DNA of 64,000 bases from Lathyrus oleraceus (taxonomy: Eukaryota; Streptophyta; Magnoliopsida; Fabales; Fabaceae): the NCBI RefSeq assembly GCF_024323335.1, contig NC_066585.1:536232082-536296081 (forward strand), written 5' to 3'. The position numbers were made by a program, and so were the translations under genes. The notes beneath the pieces are model-generated. The model saw nothing but the letters and a program-made list of their open reading frames with translations, was not told the origin of the DNA and made no database searches. The first letter of the stretch is position 1; every line of letters begins with the position of its first letter. This document shows, in pieces, positions 20,559 through 33,400 of the stretch.

Positions 20559-23500
20559 CCGTCGTACTCGACGGGATCCACGCTCTAAAAGATAGGTTAA
20601 GGTTGCTAAAACAAACATCACACACACACACACTGAAAACAACACAGGTGGGAGAAGAGGGGAGAGGGCTCGCTAGGATATCGCATCCTATGCCTACGTA
20701 TCTCGTCTGGAACGAGAATCAGAGCTACCGTAGTTCGGCTCACGCACGCCGAAACAAACACACGCACAGAAAGGCAAACATGGAACCCGAACGCCAATCG
20801 CTGGACTTACATCGGTTTCCGAACCAAACAAACACACTCAGGATACGGACAGCCAATCGCTGGGCTTACATCCATATCCTGACACACAAGAGGAAACAAA
20901 CAACAAGTTACTAAGGAGTCGGGAACTCGAGCCTAGCAACTGTCAAGCAAACACACACAAAAAAAGAAAAAAAGGTGCCCGGAGAGACCTCGCACGGTCT
21001 CCTGCCTACGTACCTCATCTGGTATGAGGATCAGGGCGACGTAGTTCCCCTGAACAGGAAAGAAATTCTAACCAGATACAAAGGGAGACACACTACTAGG
21101 GAGCTGGACTCGAGCTTAGATGTTATCATGCATCATTGCCCTATGTTATGGTTTCTATCTACTTGCACAACAGCAAGCTAATCCTAACCAGGAAAAAGAA
21201 AAACATGCAAGCATAAACAAAACAAAGCAAACATTTCAGATAGCACACACTATATCCAGTCAAAGTGGGCTCAAACAAAGGGTTAGACTGCCAAGGCAAG
21301 TCAACTGTACAGGGTTGTGTTCGCTCTTAACCCTGACATTGAGAGTCAGGGTGAAGCAGATGAAAGGCAAGTGAAGATGAGACTTCACAGCTCTTATCCC
21401 TGGCCAGGGAGAGCTTCAGACAAAGGAGCGTGGGTTCAGAAAGTGGGAACCCTTCTACACTCAAGACTCTGACTCAACTGATCTTGGGTTAATGTCCCAA
21501 TGCATCAACACAGTGGTGTGAGCAGAGGGACGACTCAACAGAATAGCGGGAGATAGATTGCATATCTCTTTTATCCTCCAATTGCCTTAATCAAGGTCTT
21601 TTCCTGCTTGGGGACAAAGTTAAACAATCACAAACATCGCCTCTTAAGGAGGACTTCAGACAGTTGCCTGGCTACATAACAAGCCAGGTCTTCCAGACTA
21701 CATGGAGACAAGAGAGTCTACCTTAATTGGTTTATACAACCAAGCAGCAGCACAGCAAGTTCTCAAGGAACTAAAGCGACTATGGTACCTGAAATCAATC
21801 TAATTCAGTCAGTATTCCAATCACCAAGTCAAAACAGACAGCATAAGAACCAACAGACAATGTATAATCAGACAATGCAATGTGCAAAGCACAATCAACT
21901 CAAGTGAGCCAAGCACAAGCTCAAAGCAAGTGAGCCAAGCATCCTACAAAACACACAAGTTAGTTCACAACAATTAACCAAATTCAATCAACTTGAATTA
22001 ACATCCTCAAAGCATTTGCTTCTTCAACCTGAAAATCACATCCAAACATGAGAAACAAGACCACTAGGCCAAGCCTAGGGTCCAAAGGAGATGAAAAATT
22101 CAAAACAGCAAGTGAAAATTAATCAAAACCAAGATTTATCAAGCAAAAAGAGAATCCAATTGGTCTCACACCAAAACTATACACCAAATCCATTTCATAT
22201 ACAAAACATGCCAAACTATGCATTTCGGAAACACATTAGAGCAAACAGAATGATCACAATCAAATCAATATCAAAACAGCTCAATAAATTCCACAAAAAT
22301 TCAAGCCTAAACAGAACACATTCAATGAGTAGCATATCAAATTTCATGCTATTTGGACAAGTGGAAGTAGGGAAATTAAATTCATAAAGTCCAGACAAGT
22401 TAAAGCAAGCCAACACAAGGCATCCAAACAAGCATCAACTTCCATCAATCATAAAACAGTGACAAAACATGATAAATGAATGGGATCAAATCCAGGATGA
22501 CCTATAATGTGTCTAGAATTCACATGTCAAATTTCACACTCATCCAATCAATAACCAGAATTTCACAAATCAAAAGCCAACATGTGTCACAAAAAATCCA
22601 CAAATGACCAAACAGCAAATAAAAATCCCAATCAAATAGGAAATGGATCAACAAATCCTAAAACAAATCATGGTGAAACTAGACATACAGAAGGAATCAC
22701 ATGCAAAAATTGAGAGCAAATGGCAAAGCAGAAGCATGGAAACAAAAATCATGAAGTTGACATAACATAGTGTGACACACATTGTCACACTCAACTTGAT
22801 CACATCATATCTTTCAATCCAGAAAAGCAAAATTAACAAACTACATACCAAAATCACCAGGAAAGAGTCAAGAACATTCATGTAAAATTTCATCAATTTT
22901 GGAGCAGGCATCATTATTTTATGATCAACATGGCAAAACATACACATAAATGACACATTCAAACAATCCCTAGGCATTTTATTTTTCCACACGTGCACAA
23001 AAATAATAAAAATCACCATAAAAAACTACACATCACAAGGAGAATAATGCAAAAAGTCTCATCAAATTTGGAGCAAAATTGAATTAGATATGAATTTTTA
23101 AAGATCATGAATCAAAATGAAATGAAAAATGAAAAAGAAAATGAAATGAAATGAATTAATATTGGATAATGGCAATTTTGTAATTCTGGCAACGAAGTCC
23201 AAAACGTTGCGTTTAAATAAACGAAGTGGCGAAGCGCTATTGGCCTACGCTAGCGGGAAACACGAATTTAAAATGAAAATGGAGAAATTCGGATCAAATG
23301 CGTCCAGGCATCGTGTTCTTCATCAAGAACATCAGCAACAATTCCAGAAAATTCGTCATGAACATTTCTCAACCAAAACGAACAAATCATACATCGTTGG
23401 AACCGTCTAAGCTAGTACATCATGGATATGGCAAGCATTTGACCTAACTCTAAACATATCAACCGGATCGAGCGAAAAAAGGTTTCACATCCAAACTTCT

Positions 23501-24005
23501 AATCAAGATATCTCACTCGATTCTCAACCAAATTCAAAACCACAAGTTGCATGCTATTCTATGTTGAGAGATCTATCTAAGCCACATCACAATTCAAGCA
23601 ATGGTTGAGATCGAAAATTTACCTTATGACGATGGCAGATGAGAATTCGTGCTCCTCAATGTCCAAAACACCAAAACAGAAGCAGTTCAATGATGTGGAA
23701 GTTGAATGGAATGAGTAGTTTAGCTCAGTGATGCTTCAGATCCAAGAACCTTCGATTTGCCATGGATGAGCTTGCTTTCAACAGTCCAAATTCTCCACTC
23801 TTTTGCCACGAATTTGTGAAACAGATGCACACAATCACTGGTAGATGATAGATCAAGCACGAATTCACACTATGGATGATGAATCTTGATGAAAATGATG
23901 AAAAAGTGTGTGAAAGTTTTGAGAGAATTTGGAGGTTTTTGGAGGGAAAATTGGTTAGATCTGAAAATGTGAAGTGTGATTATGCATTTCTGTTATAATT
24001 ATCAC

Positions 24006-24011
24006 TTTATA
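24006..24011 (-). promoter_or_regulatory. TATA box of element 2 LTR
   Basis: Reads TATAAA in GGTATAAAGTG on the - strand. It is followed, in the direction of transcription, by a CT-rich leader and a splice-donor-like GTAAAT about 380 bases on. Start site not determined. Confidence 0.55.
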
Positions 24012-25262
24012 CCAAGCCTTAATCCCTTTACTAATCACAATTAGCAAAATTGAGTGAATTAGCACAAATGCAATTTTAAGTGAAATGTCAAAAATGGCCT
24101 TTTGCAAACCAGCCAAAGTAACAGTACAAAACCAGTGCAAACAAGTTCTAAATGTCATTTGGAATGTGTTGAAATGAGTTTTGTGTGGAAATGCCATGTA
24201 TTTTGGAAATTGCCTATTTTTCCCACCAATTTTCAAATAGTTCACTTAAAAAATGACATTTTGCCATGATGATTTTTGATGAAATGTGATGATGCATCAT
24301 GAAAGTACATGTAAAATGTGGTTTGCTCAAAGAAAGATCACCCAATTTGGCCATTCCATGTGAAAGTTATGACACTTTGAATTTAGGCATTTTTGGAAAA
24401 TGATTTGATCATAACTTGCCAACCACACATGAGAAATTCATGTTCTTGGACTTTTTGGAAAGGTGAGAGCAAGATCTCCAACTTTCATGTTGGACAAAAT
24501 TCCATTTGAAGCATTTTTGGACATGTAATTTTGAGGTGAAAAACTTTCCATTTTTGGCAGTTTCCAATTACAAGTCACCTGCTATTTTTGGAAACTTTTC
24601 ATCTGACTTTATTTTCTTCATTATTGATGTTTGAAATGTCAAATGAAACTTGTTTAGACATGAATGAAGTATATCCAACCCTCTCCAACCTCCAAATCCA
24701 CCATTTCAGGCACAGTTGACCACAGTTGACTTTTCTGACTGATAGATGAATTTGGCTATGCATTGATCAAGTTGAGCCTCAAACTCTTGATGAAATGGCT
24801 CAATGATGAACCCCTAGCTTCCATAAGCTCAAAATAATCATGTGATGATCCCCATATCCATCGTAGACCCCTTCTCCTTACCAAGCCCTGACTGGCCCAA
24901 TGCAGATGATTAGGGTTGACCAGTGGTCAAAACCCTAATCTCAAGGTATCTGATCAATCTCTTGGATGATATCAAGACCATGATGATGATGATGTACCAT
25001 TTCACTCAAGATCAAGCTCAATCTCCCTGAGAAATCATGAAACCCTAATTTGAACCACCACCCTCAGATAGTTAGTGATCAGTCCACAAACCCTCAGCTT
25101 GAATCTCAACCTCTTATCCTCTGACCAAGACTTAGGAGGATGAATTGCTTGTTGTGGCCATATGATATGCAACATGCTAATGACTAATGACCTAAAAAAT
25201 GATATGCAATGTGTTATGCTAGTCCCAAGAGAGGAGGGCAAATTTTGAGGTGTTACAATAAT

Positions 25263-26495
25263 CAATCTCTGAGTAAATCACACAATGAATATGAAGTTTT
25301 TTTTTGCAAATACAATAGATTTGAAGTGAGAAAAGGAAAACAATTCTAAGACAACTCTAGTCATTATATCGAGAGTAGGGTATTTGGTGATCTTCACTTT
25401 TCACCAATTCAAGATGTTAAAATCTGGACATTTTTCTCCATAGTCTCTATGAGATACAAACTCACTTCATTTTTATTTAAATTCAGATTTTGATCCATGT
25501 CCTTCTCAAATTGACCATCCATATGATTAGGAAATGTAACAGATTCTGATAATTCTATTTCTTGTGCAACACTTTCAGCTTGGCCTTTACTTAAGAAAAG
25601 TCTATAGGTTTCAAGCATTTTGTTTAATGTTCACCTCATCTTATCACACATAGAATCATCAACTTCCTTATCATAATATTTATCCAATCCCCACCAAATA
25701 AATTGGAACTTACATCTAGGGATCAAAAATTACAACAATAAAGACCAACGTATTCATCATTTTGACACCCCTCAATACTTACTATATTTAATTTGCATAG
25801 TGTTAGCCATATTTGCAAGTAATATGTCATCTTTGTGACATTCCTTCCAAATGATTACATCAAATATGTAGAAGATGTTACATAGTTGAGCCTTACACCT
25901 TTTTAGTGATTTTAAAAAATAACTTCAAGTTTTTTCACAAAACATCTAGAATAAACCCAATTTTCATTATTTGAGACACCAATTTCTAAAATTGCATATT
26001 CAACACACTTCTCGCCTAATCTCTTAAAATCTTTTTTAAAATTCAATGCACTTTCATGCATAAGGTAGGTGGAGTTCCATCTAGTAGGACAATCATATCA
26101 CCTTATAGACTTGTCTTGTATCCTAACTTCTTTAGTACATGTCGTAAACCTATCTAAATTATCAAGTGACTAACGAACATATCAAACCACACTCATAATA
26201 TTGGGAATCGTAGAATTAATGTTCTTCAACTTCAACTTATTATTGACAACAAGGTTAAGAATGTGGGTGCAACATCTGAAGTGAATATGCTCTCCTTTTA
26301 ATGGATGTGAAGTCTAATCCTCCATTATATTTTTTAGGTAAGAGATAGCTACATCATTTGAAATATCATTATCATTTGGAATGGTGAAAACCTTATCTAT
26401 CACTCAATCCTCCACACACTTTTCAATCTTTTTTCAATTATCTCTCCCTTATGAGATGTTACTGGACAAAAATTAAGAATCTTTTTATTCAACTT
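25263..26495 (-). pseudogene. Decayed C-terminal half of a hAT transposase
   Basis: Continuation of the hAT frame at 26496-27116, with stops and frameshifts. Near 25610-25720 the - strand can be read as a segment like the hAT region around the FDKYW motif (LDKYYDKEVDDSMCDKM), followed by a frame with NKMLETYRLF. The far end is cut by the Ogre insertion at 25257. Only family-level similarity can be claimed. Confidence 0.55.
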
Positions 26496-27116
26496 TCAAT
26501 CTTGATCAATGAAATGCGCAATAAGAACCATATAATTAATATTTTGCACAGAAGTGCAAACATCAATTGTTAGACAGACACTTTGATTTGTTTTAGTAAA
26601 CAAATTTTTTAACTTATGTTTCTCACTCATGTAAAGACTCAAAAAGTCCCTAACAATTGAAATACTTCCTAGAAATGGGAATCTAGGTTGTGTAACACTT
26701 ATAAAATGATAAAATCTTTCATTTTCAACAAATAAAAAAGGAAACTCATTCATAATTATCATTTTAGATAAATTCTGTCTACATAATTCAACATCAAAAT
26801 GGACAACAACAAATACATTATTAGTTCCTTTACCGCCTTCTTGAAAGTTAAGAGTGATTTGAGTAGAATCAAGAACACTCTTTGGACTTTTTTTACATTG
26901 ATGCAACAAATGATAATTTAAATTGGTGGTTCCGTTTTTATGTGAATCAACATCATAAGATTTTGCATACCAATTACACTTAACCCGAATACCCGAAAAT
27001 GAAATGATCTCAACCCCATATTTAGACCTACAAAATTTTTGCTTACCTAAATCTCCAGCCTTAGAATCATGTAGATGCTTCTCTAACTTTTTTTTTTTTA
27101 ACATTAACACCTTCAT
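26496..27116 (-). pseudogene. hAT-family transposase fragment (BED finger and start of catalytic domain)
   Basis: 206 codons. Residues about 40-75 look like a BED zinc finger (CNWYAKSYDVDSHKNGTTNL then YHLLHQCKK), the DNA-binding domain of hAT transposases. Further on FPFLFVENERFYHF and SVCLTIDVCTSVQNINYM match the conserved hAT motifs around the first catalytic Asp (typically LTTDMWTS) and AHFID. The frame ends early and downstream sequence is full of stops, so this is a dead cut-and-paste transposase. It is older than the Ogre insertion that abuts it. Confidence 0.75.
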
Positions 27117-28352
27117 GTCTTCTAAATCAATAGCTTAAGTTGGATTTGTTATAAGCATTAGCGGTGGGTTTTTTTCAATCTGCAATCAATTCATTATTCA
27201 CAACTCCATCGGTAGTTGTAGGCTAGTAAACAAAATTACTAGATTTCTGATTGTATGTCTAAAAACAAACTGAGTAACAATTAGCATAAACTACAATTAT
27301 GAATGACATGTCAAGATAAGCTTTAGGTCCAACAACAAGATTTGCAAGTCTAAAAAAGAATATATGAATGACATGTCAAAGTAAGAGCATGTCATCTAAC
27401 TTAACAGGCTGAGTAACAATTATCATAAAGTACAATTAAAGCTTTCTAAATAAATGGTGAAATCATAAAGAATGATTTGTTGGGTATATCATCTGTGATC
27501 CCTCGGTAAAATAGGATGCTATTTCTTTTAGAGGAACACATATTTGTTGATTTTGGTGGCAATTGGAGTAACTAGTTTATTGACAAAAATTATTTGGTAA
27601 AAGAATAAAAAATAGCTTGTGAGTTAGATATGTTTATCGATTAAGATGTCCTTGTTTTTACCACATTTTGAAATTCCGGTACAAGAACATCTAAACTTGC
27701 ACCTCCCTTTAAATAACATAATGATGCACGTGTAAATTACCGTATTACATTACACATGCGATATGGTAATATAGTGGTGTCATTACCATACTAAGGTCAC
27801 AAAATATTACAAGAATATTTTGCATACTACTAGTACTTTTGTAAAAGTTTGAAGTTGCATGTCCTAATACATTTAGGGGGAGAACTCTAATACGATTTTG
27901 TTGTTTGTCTTATCGTTTTCGTTTCGTTTATTATTGTATATTGAATCTCCTTCACGATTGCACATCTCAGAATCAAATTTTGAAACAATTTGTTTTTATC
28001 ATGCATAAATCAATTGTTATATTTGAGTTTGATCATGATGTTTTTAGTCAATTGATTGAGTTAGTGAAATAAGAACCATATGTGTTATTGGTTCAAGTTA
28101 GGTGGAAAGAAAAATCTGAAAGTATTTTGAAAATCATGAAAAAATGAGATTTTATGTGTATGATTCGAATCATTTACATATCCTGACTCAAATCAATTTG
28201 AACAGAGGTAAAACAAACTTTTTCAACTTTTCTGACTTGAATCAGTGTTTTAATTTGATTTGAATCAGGCAGCCTTGTGATTTGAATCACAAGTTGCACA
28301 TGATTCAAATCAGACATATCTGAGCCACCTATGCTTCAATTGATTCGAATCA
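27117..28352. other. AT-rich intergenic sequence, then start of an old copia LTR
   Basis: 27117-27850 shows nothing recognisable. At about 27870-27890 a TTTAGGGGGAG run resembles the polypurine-like tracts of SIRE/Maximus copia elements. 28150-28352 is rich in the palindrome TGATTCGAATCA and its C-to-T decayed forms (TGATTCAAATCA, GATTTGAATCA). The same motif resumes at 36751, so the Tekay element split one copia LTR here. Confidence 0.6.
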
Positions 28353-28683
28353 TGTAACACCCAAATATTGTTAGAGTAATTTAAATAGTATTTAATATGA
28401 ATATTGGAAGGTAAAAAGGAATTATTTAATAATATTGGGAAATATTATTATTATTATGATTATAGGTGTTATTTATTTTAATAATAATTAAATAATAAAA
28501 TAAATGGAATATGAAGAGTGGAAGGGTAAAAGTGGAAATTGGATAAAAGAGGCAAAAGGGAGAACTCAGAGTTTTTTTCACGTGTTTTTGCCTCAGAGTC
28601 AGAAAAAGGGAGAAACGCTGAAGAGAAAGAGAAGGAAGAGGAAAAGGCCAAAGATTGCTCAGAACTTCCTTCAATCCAAAGAG

Positions 28684-29927
28684 GTAAGGGGTCTGAACCT
28701 TATTAAACAATAATGTGATGAATTTGTGAAATATATTGATGAACGAAAATTGGGATGATAATTGATGAAATCGTAGGAATTAGAGGTAGTAAGGTTAGCG
28801 GTTTGAGAAATTGAATGTATCTGAGTTGTAATTGATAAAACGAACGAACGTGTATGAAAATTGGACTGTGAGAGGTTGGATCTGAAGGATCTCGTAGCAG
28901 AGAAAACCCATAGCAGATCTGGAAAACTGGATTCTGGTCATACGCGTATGGCACTAGGCAATACGCGTATGGGATGGCTTGAAAATGGGGGTTTTGGCGT
29001 TGGTACGCGCCATACGCGTGTGATACGCGTATCCCTGGAGTGGTACGCGTATGGTGTATGCCATACGCGTATGAGTGAAAGAGATGATGTTTTGAGCGTG
29101 AAAGCGTCTCTGTTGGTACGCGTATGAGGATGTGGTACGCGTAGCATACGCGTATGAGACAGGTGATACGCGTATGGGCTGGGCGAGGAAATGCGCAATA
29201 CGCGTATGAGAGTGGGCAGTACGCGTATGGGCTTGGTCAGGTTTGGGCAATACGCGTATGAGAGTGGGCAGTACGCGTATGGGCAGACTGGTGGTCTTTC
29301 CTGGGCTGTGTTGTGCAGTTTTTGGTTGTTTAGGCTGAGCGAGGTAACTTAGCTGATGCATGGTATACGAGGGATCATTTCCCGTTGCTTTGAGTGGTAT
29401 AGATATTAGTAGAGTGTGCTAATACTGTGTTTGATTATGTGGCATGATGTGATAGGCTTTTGTGATAGAATGTGTTAATGATGATGATAACATGACTATA
29501 TGATGCTGTTGTTGCTATGTTGATTATGATGCATGCTTGGTGTGCATGCATTCATGAAAGGCCGATGCCTAGTGATGAACGGACTGAGTTCCAATGATGT
29601 TGTTGACTCCGGGCTTGTTGAGAGGCTTGGTTCCTTGCGGGGAACTCGGATTCTATGGTGATGAATCTGGGAGTGGTGATCCTGTAGTTGGTCACAAAAT
29701 GGGTATACCGAGTCGTGTTGAGTCATGCATGGGTGTGTGTGCATTGCATTTGATATGTTGTTTTGTTGATGTTCATGAGTATATTGATTATGATGATTAT
29801 GATGAGCTGTGTTGGTATATGTGAAATATATTTATGTTTATATTTCTGTCGTTATATTATTATTTAATAATGTAATTCTCACCCCTTCTGCATGTGTTTA
29901 TGTTCATCTATGATGAGCAATGTGCAG
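28684..29927 (+). other. Possible 5' UTR intron inside the element 3 LTR
   Basis: The donor AAAGAG/GTAAGG at 28684 is a near-perfect plant consensus, preceded by a purine-rich exon-like leader. The best acceptor is ATGTGCAG ending at 29927, after a CTCACCCCTTCTGC pyrimidine stretch. The related element 4 has the same donor and a stronger acceptor at the matching place. Predicted only; needs RNA evidence. Confidence 0.5.
28939..29281 (+). repeat. TACGCGTA palindrome array (about 15 copies) in the Tekay LTR
   Basis: About 15 copies of TACGCGTA or one-base variants in 345 bp, often extended to the 12-bp perfect palindrome CATACGCGTATG (28939-28950). Spacing is irregular (11-50 bp). The 3' LTR counterpart (35412-35734) lacks one 20-bp repeat unit and shows substitutions such as CATATGCGTATG. 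Confidence 0.95.
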
Positions 29928-30301
29928 ATAAAGAAGAGTAGCTATTGTTGAGGTTTGAAGAATAAGTGTAGAGTTATTCTACAGAGTCGAGTCAAATGCT
30001 CTGGTCATGTGACACCGGGGTTATGGGATTCGATAGATAATTGGTTATTATTTACGTTGTTTATGATGACTAATATGTTGAGATGTTTTGTTGAGATAAT
30101 GTTGTTACATCATTATGAATTGTTATATGATGAATGATAATAATTGTGTTGTTGTCCGCTGCGAAGTTTTAATGAAATAAATAATATGTTTTATGTTGTG
30201 ATGCAATAATTGTTATGTTGTAAGAAATGTAAACTCTTCTACATGTTGTACTCTGATAATCTATTTAAATATGTCGTTTGGGTAGAAGGGTGTTACATTA
30301 G

Positions 30302-30313
30302 TGGTATCAGAGC
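30302..30313 (+). other. Primer binding site, initiator tRNA-Met
   Basis: TGGTATCAGAGC, complementary to the 3' end of initiator tRNA-Met, four bases after the 5' LTR. Confidence 0.95.
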
Positions 30314-30415
30314 ATTGTCAGTCCAGTCGAGTCATAATGTGATGTTTTCCCTGTTGGTCGATTAGTGTAAATGACACTGTCGATATTTAACGGTTGTGGT
30401 TGGGTTGTGCAGAGT

Positions 30416-33400
30416 ATGGCTGGAGAAAATGACCGTGCGATTGCTGAGGCTTTGGCTGCTATGGCGCAGGCTATGCAGGCGCAGCAGAATCCGCCGGTCG
30501 ACGAGTTTAGGAATTTGGGAAGGTTTCTGAAGAATAACCCTCCTACATTCAAAGGACGCTATGATCCAGATGGTGCTCAGATTTGGCTGAAGGAAATTGA
30601 GAAGATTTTCCGGGTGATGACGTGTACTGAAGCACAGAAGGTGCAGTTTGGTACGCATATGTTATCTGAAGAGGCTGAAAACTGGTGGGATAACACTCGC
30701 CAGAGAATTGAAGTACCAGGTGCTGAGATGACTTGGGAAATGTTCAAGACGGTCTTTCTGGAGAAATATTTTCCTGCTGATGTGCGATGTAAGAAGGAGA
30801 TGGAATTTCTAGAACTGAAGCAGGGTAACATGTCAGTTGCTGATTACGCTTCGAAGTTTGAGGAGCTGGTGCAGTATTGTCCTCATTATAATGATGCTGA
30901 TGCTGAGGAATCCAAGTGTGTCAAGTTTGAGAACGGGTTGCGTCCCGAGATCAAACAAGGCATTGGTTACCAGGAGATTCGTAGGTTTCCTACACTGGTT
31001 AACAAGTGCAGGATATTTGATGAAGATAGCAAGGCTAGGACTGCCCACTACAAGAGTCTTAGTGAGAAGAAGAATAAGGATCGTGGTAGTCCTTATGCAT
31101 CTCCGAATGGTAAAGGTAAGCAGAAAGTGGTAGATGCGAAGAAGCCAAGTGGGGGAGGATCTCCCATAGCTGGTAAATGTTTCAAGTGTGGCGAGCCAGG
31201 CCACCGTGCTGATAGCTGTACCAAGAAAGTGCTGAGATGTTTCCGATGCGGTCAGGCTGGTCATAGAGTTACTGAATGTAAGGATGCTGGTCCGACATGT
31301 TTTAATTGTGGAGAGAAAGGCCATATCAGTTCGCAGTGCGCGAAACCGAAGAAGGCGGCTACTGCAGCTCATACTACTGGTAGGGTGTTTGCTCTGAGTG
31401 GTGCTGAAGCTCCTAAAGAAGATAATCTGATTAAAGGTACTTGCTTGATTAATAATGTTGAATTGCTTGCTATTGTTGACACTGGTGCCACTCATTCGTT
31501 TATTTCGTATGAGTGTGCGACCAGGATTGGTGTGATTATGTCGTCCCTAGGCGGAAGTATGGTGATAGATACTCCTGCTAATGGTTCTGTGAAGACTTCT
31601 GTTGTCTGTCGAGGTTGTCATTTGACGATCTTTGAGAGAGAGTTCGTGGTTGATTTGGTGTGCTTACCCTTGCACCAAATTGATATTATTCTGGGAATGA
31701 ATTGGCTAGAATTCTATGGCGTGTTTATCAACTGCTATAGGAAGACGGTGCGGTTTTCTGAAGTTGGTGAGAATGATGAGGCAAGATTTCTATCTGCTAG
31801 GCAGGTGGGGGATTTTGTGAAAGATGAAGCTCAGGTATTCGCTTTATTTGCGTCTCTGCAAGCGGATAAGAAAGTGGTAAGTGTAGATTTGCCTGTTGTC
31901 TGTGAATTTCAGGATGTGTTTCCGGAGGATGTAAGTGATTTACCTCCAGAACGTGAAGTCGAATTTGCCATTGACTTAGTACCAGGTACGAGTCCAGTGT
32001 CGATGTCTCCTTATAGAATGTCGGCAACTGAATTAGCTGAATTGAAGAAGCAACTTGAAGAATTGCTTGAGAAGAAGTTTGTGCGTCCAAGTGTTTCTCC
32101 TTGGGGTGCACCAGTATTGTTAGTGAAGAAGAAGGAAGGTACGATGAGGTTGTGTGTCGATTATCGGCAGTTGAATAAGGTGACTATCAAGAATCGATAT
32201 CCATTGCCGAGGATTGATGATTTGATGGACCAGTTGGTTGGAGCTCATGTTTTCAGTAAGATTGATTTGCGGTCGGGTTATCATCAGATCCGAGTGAAGT
32301 CAGAGGATATTGCGAAGACTGCTTTCCGTACGAGGTATGGTCATTATGAATACACTGTGATGCCGTTCGGTGTGTCTAATGCTCCAGGTGTGTTTATGGA
32401 ATATATGAATCGTATATTTCATCCGTACCTTGATAATTTTGTTGTGGTGTTCATAGATGATATATTGATATATTCTAAGACAGAAGAAGAGCATGCAGGA
32501 TATCTGAGAATTGTTTTGCAGGTGTTAAGAGAAAAGAAATTATATGCAAAGTTATCTAAATGTGATTTCTGGTTGAAGGAAGTGAGTTTCCTTGGCCATG
32601 TGATTTCGAGTGGTGGGATTTCTGTTGATCCTGCTAAAGTTGATGCTGTATTACAATGGGAGACTCCGAAGTCTGCTACTGAGATACGCAGTTTTCTGGG
32701 GTTAGCTGGTTATTATCGCAGATTTATTGAGGGCTTCTCTAAGTTGGCATTGCCGTTGACGCAGTTGACTAAGAAGGGTCAAGTATATGTGTGGGATGCA
32801 GCTTGTGAAGCGAGTTTTGTGGAGTTGAAGAGGCGGTTGACCAGTGCTCCAGTGTTGATCTTGCCTAATCCTGGTGAGTCCTTCGTTGTTTATTGTGATG
32901 CTTCTTTGATGGGTCTTGGTGGTGTTTTGATGCAGAATGGTAAAGTTGTAGCTTATGCTTCTAGACAGTTGAAAGTTCATGAGAGGAATTATCCTACGCA
33001 TGATCTAGAACTTGCAGCTGTTGTATTTGTGTTGAAAATGTGGAGGCATTATCTGTATGGTTCCAGATTCGAAGTGTTCAGTGATCACAAGAGTCTGAAG
33101 TATCTGTTTGATCAGAAAGAGTTAAATATGAGGCAGAGAAGGTGGTTAGAATTACTGAAGGATTTTGACTTTGAATTGAGTTATCATCCCGGTAAGGCTA
33201 ATGTAGTTGCAGATGCGCTGAGTAGAAAATCTCTACATATGTCTATGATGATGGTTCGGGAGCTTGAGTTAATTGAACAGTTCCGTGATATGAGTTTGGG
33301 TTGTGAAGTTTCCGCTGATAGTGTAAAGTTGGGTATGCTGAAGTTGACGAGTGGAATTCTGGAAGATATTCGGAATGGTCAGCAAGTTGATGTTGCTCTA

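Larger units (their letters stand above)
15386..25257 (-). mobile_element. Defective Ogre element on the - strand (element 2), split by element 1
   Basis: Reading leftward from 25257: a 4.9 kb 5' LTR (25257-20370), the Ogre primer site (20369-20352), a gag remnant, broken RT pieces, the integrase C-terminus and the 3' UTR. At 15386 it is interrupted by element 1 and must continue left of position 11, outside the window. ORF1, the gag capsid core, the protease site, most of RT and the integrase core are missing, so it is a deletion derivative. The LTR starts TGTAACACC and ends GCGACA; the flank at 25258-25262 is ATAAT, whose partner is off-window. Confidence 0.88.
20370..25257 (-). repeat. 5' LTR of element 2 (4.9 kb Ogre LTR)
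   Basis: On the - strand it starts TGTAACACCTCAAAATTTGC (compare TGTCATACCCCAAAATTTGC in element 1) and ends GGATGCGACA. Length near 4.9 kb is typical of large Ogre LTRs. It holds a TATA box (24006-24011), a splice-donor-like site AAG/GTAAAT (exon end at 23623), a GC patch with CGCTAGCG (about 23215-23255) inside the possible intron, and the conserved hairpin at 20526-20558. Short frames inside it look random; no host gene is visible. Confidence 0.88.
28353..30297 (+). repeat. 5' LTR of element 3
   Basis: Contains a G-box CACGTG (28579-28584), a purine-rich leader, a consensus splice donor (28684), a palindrome array (28939-29281) and a candidate acceptor (29927). Shows homology to the 5' LTR of element 4 on both sides of the array. 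Confidence 0.95.

Noticed and set aside
20204..21374. Short open frames in the element 2 LTR as host exons
   Set aside because: They lie inside a 4.9 kb LTR, have no domain similarity, and no splice structure joins them.
28939..29281. Regularly recurring short repeat resembling a CRISPR array
   Set aside because: Spacing is irregular, the unit is only 8-12 bp, it lies in a plant LTR and there are no cas genes.
28861..29361. Frames rich in HTRM, YAYH and RVLP repeats on both strands in the Tekay LTR
   Set aside because: Six-frame readings of the TACGCGTA array; identical artefacts recur in the 3' LTR.
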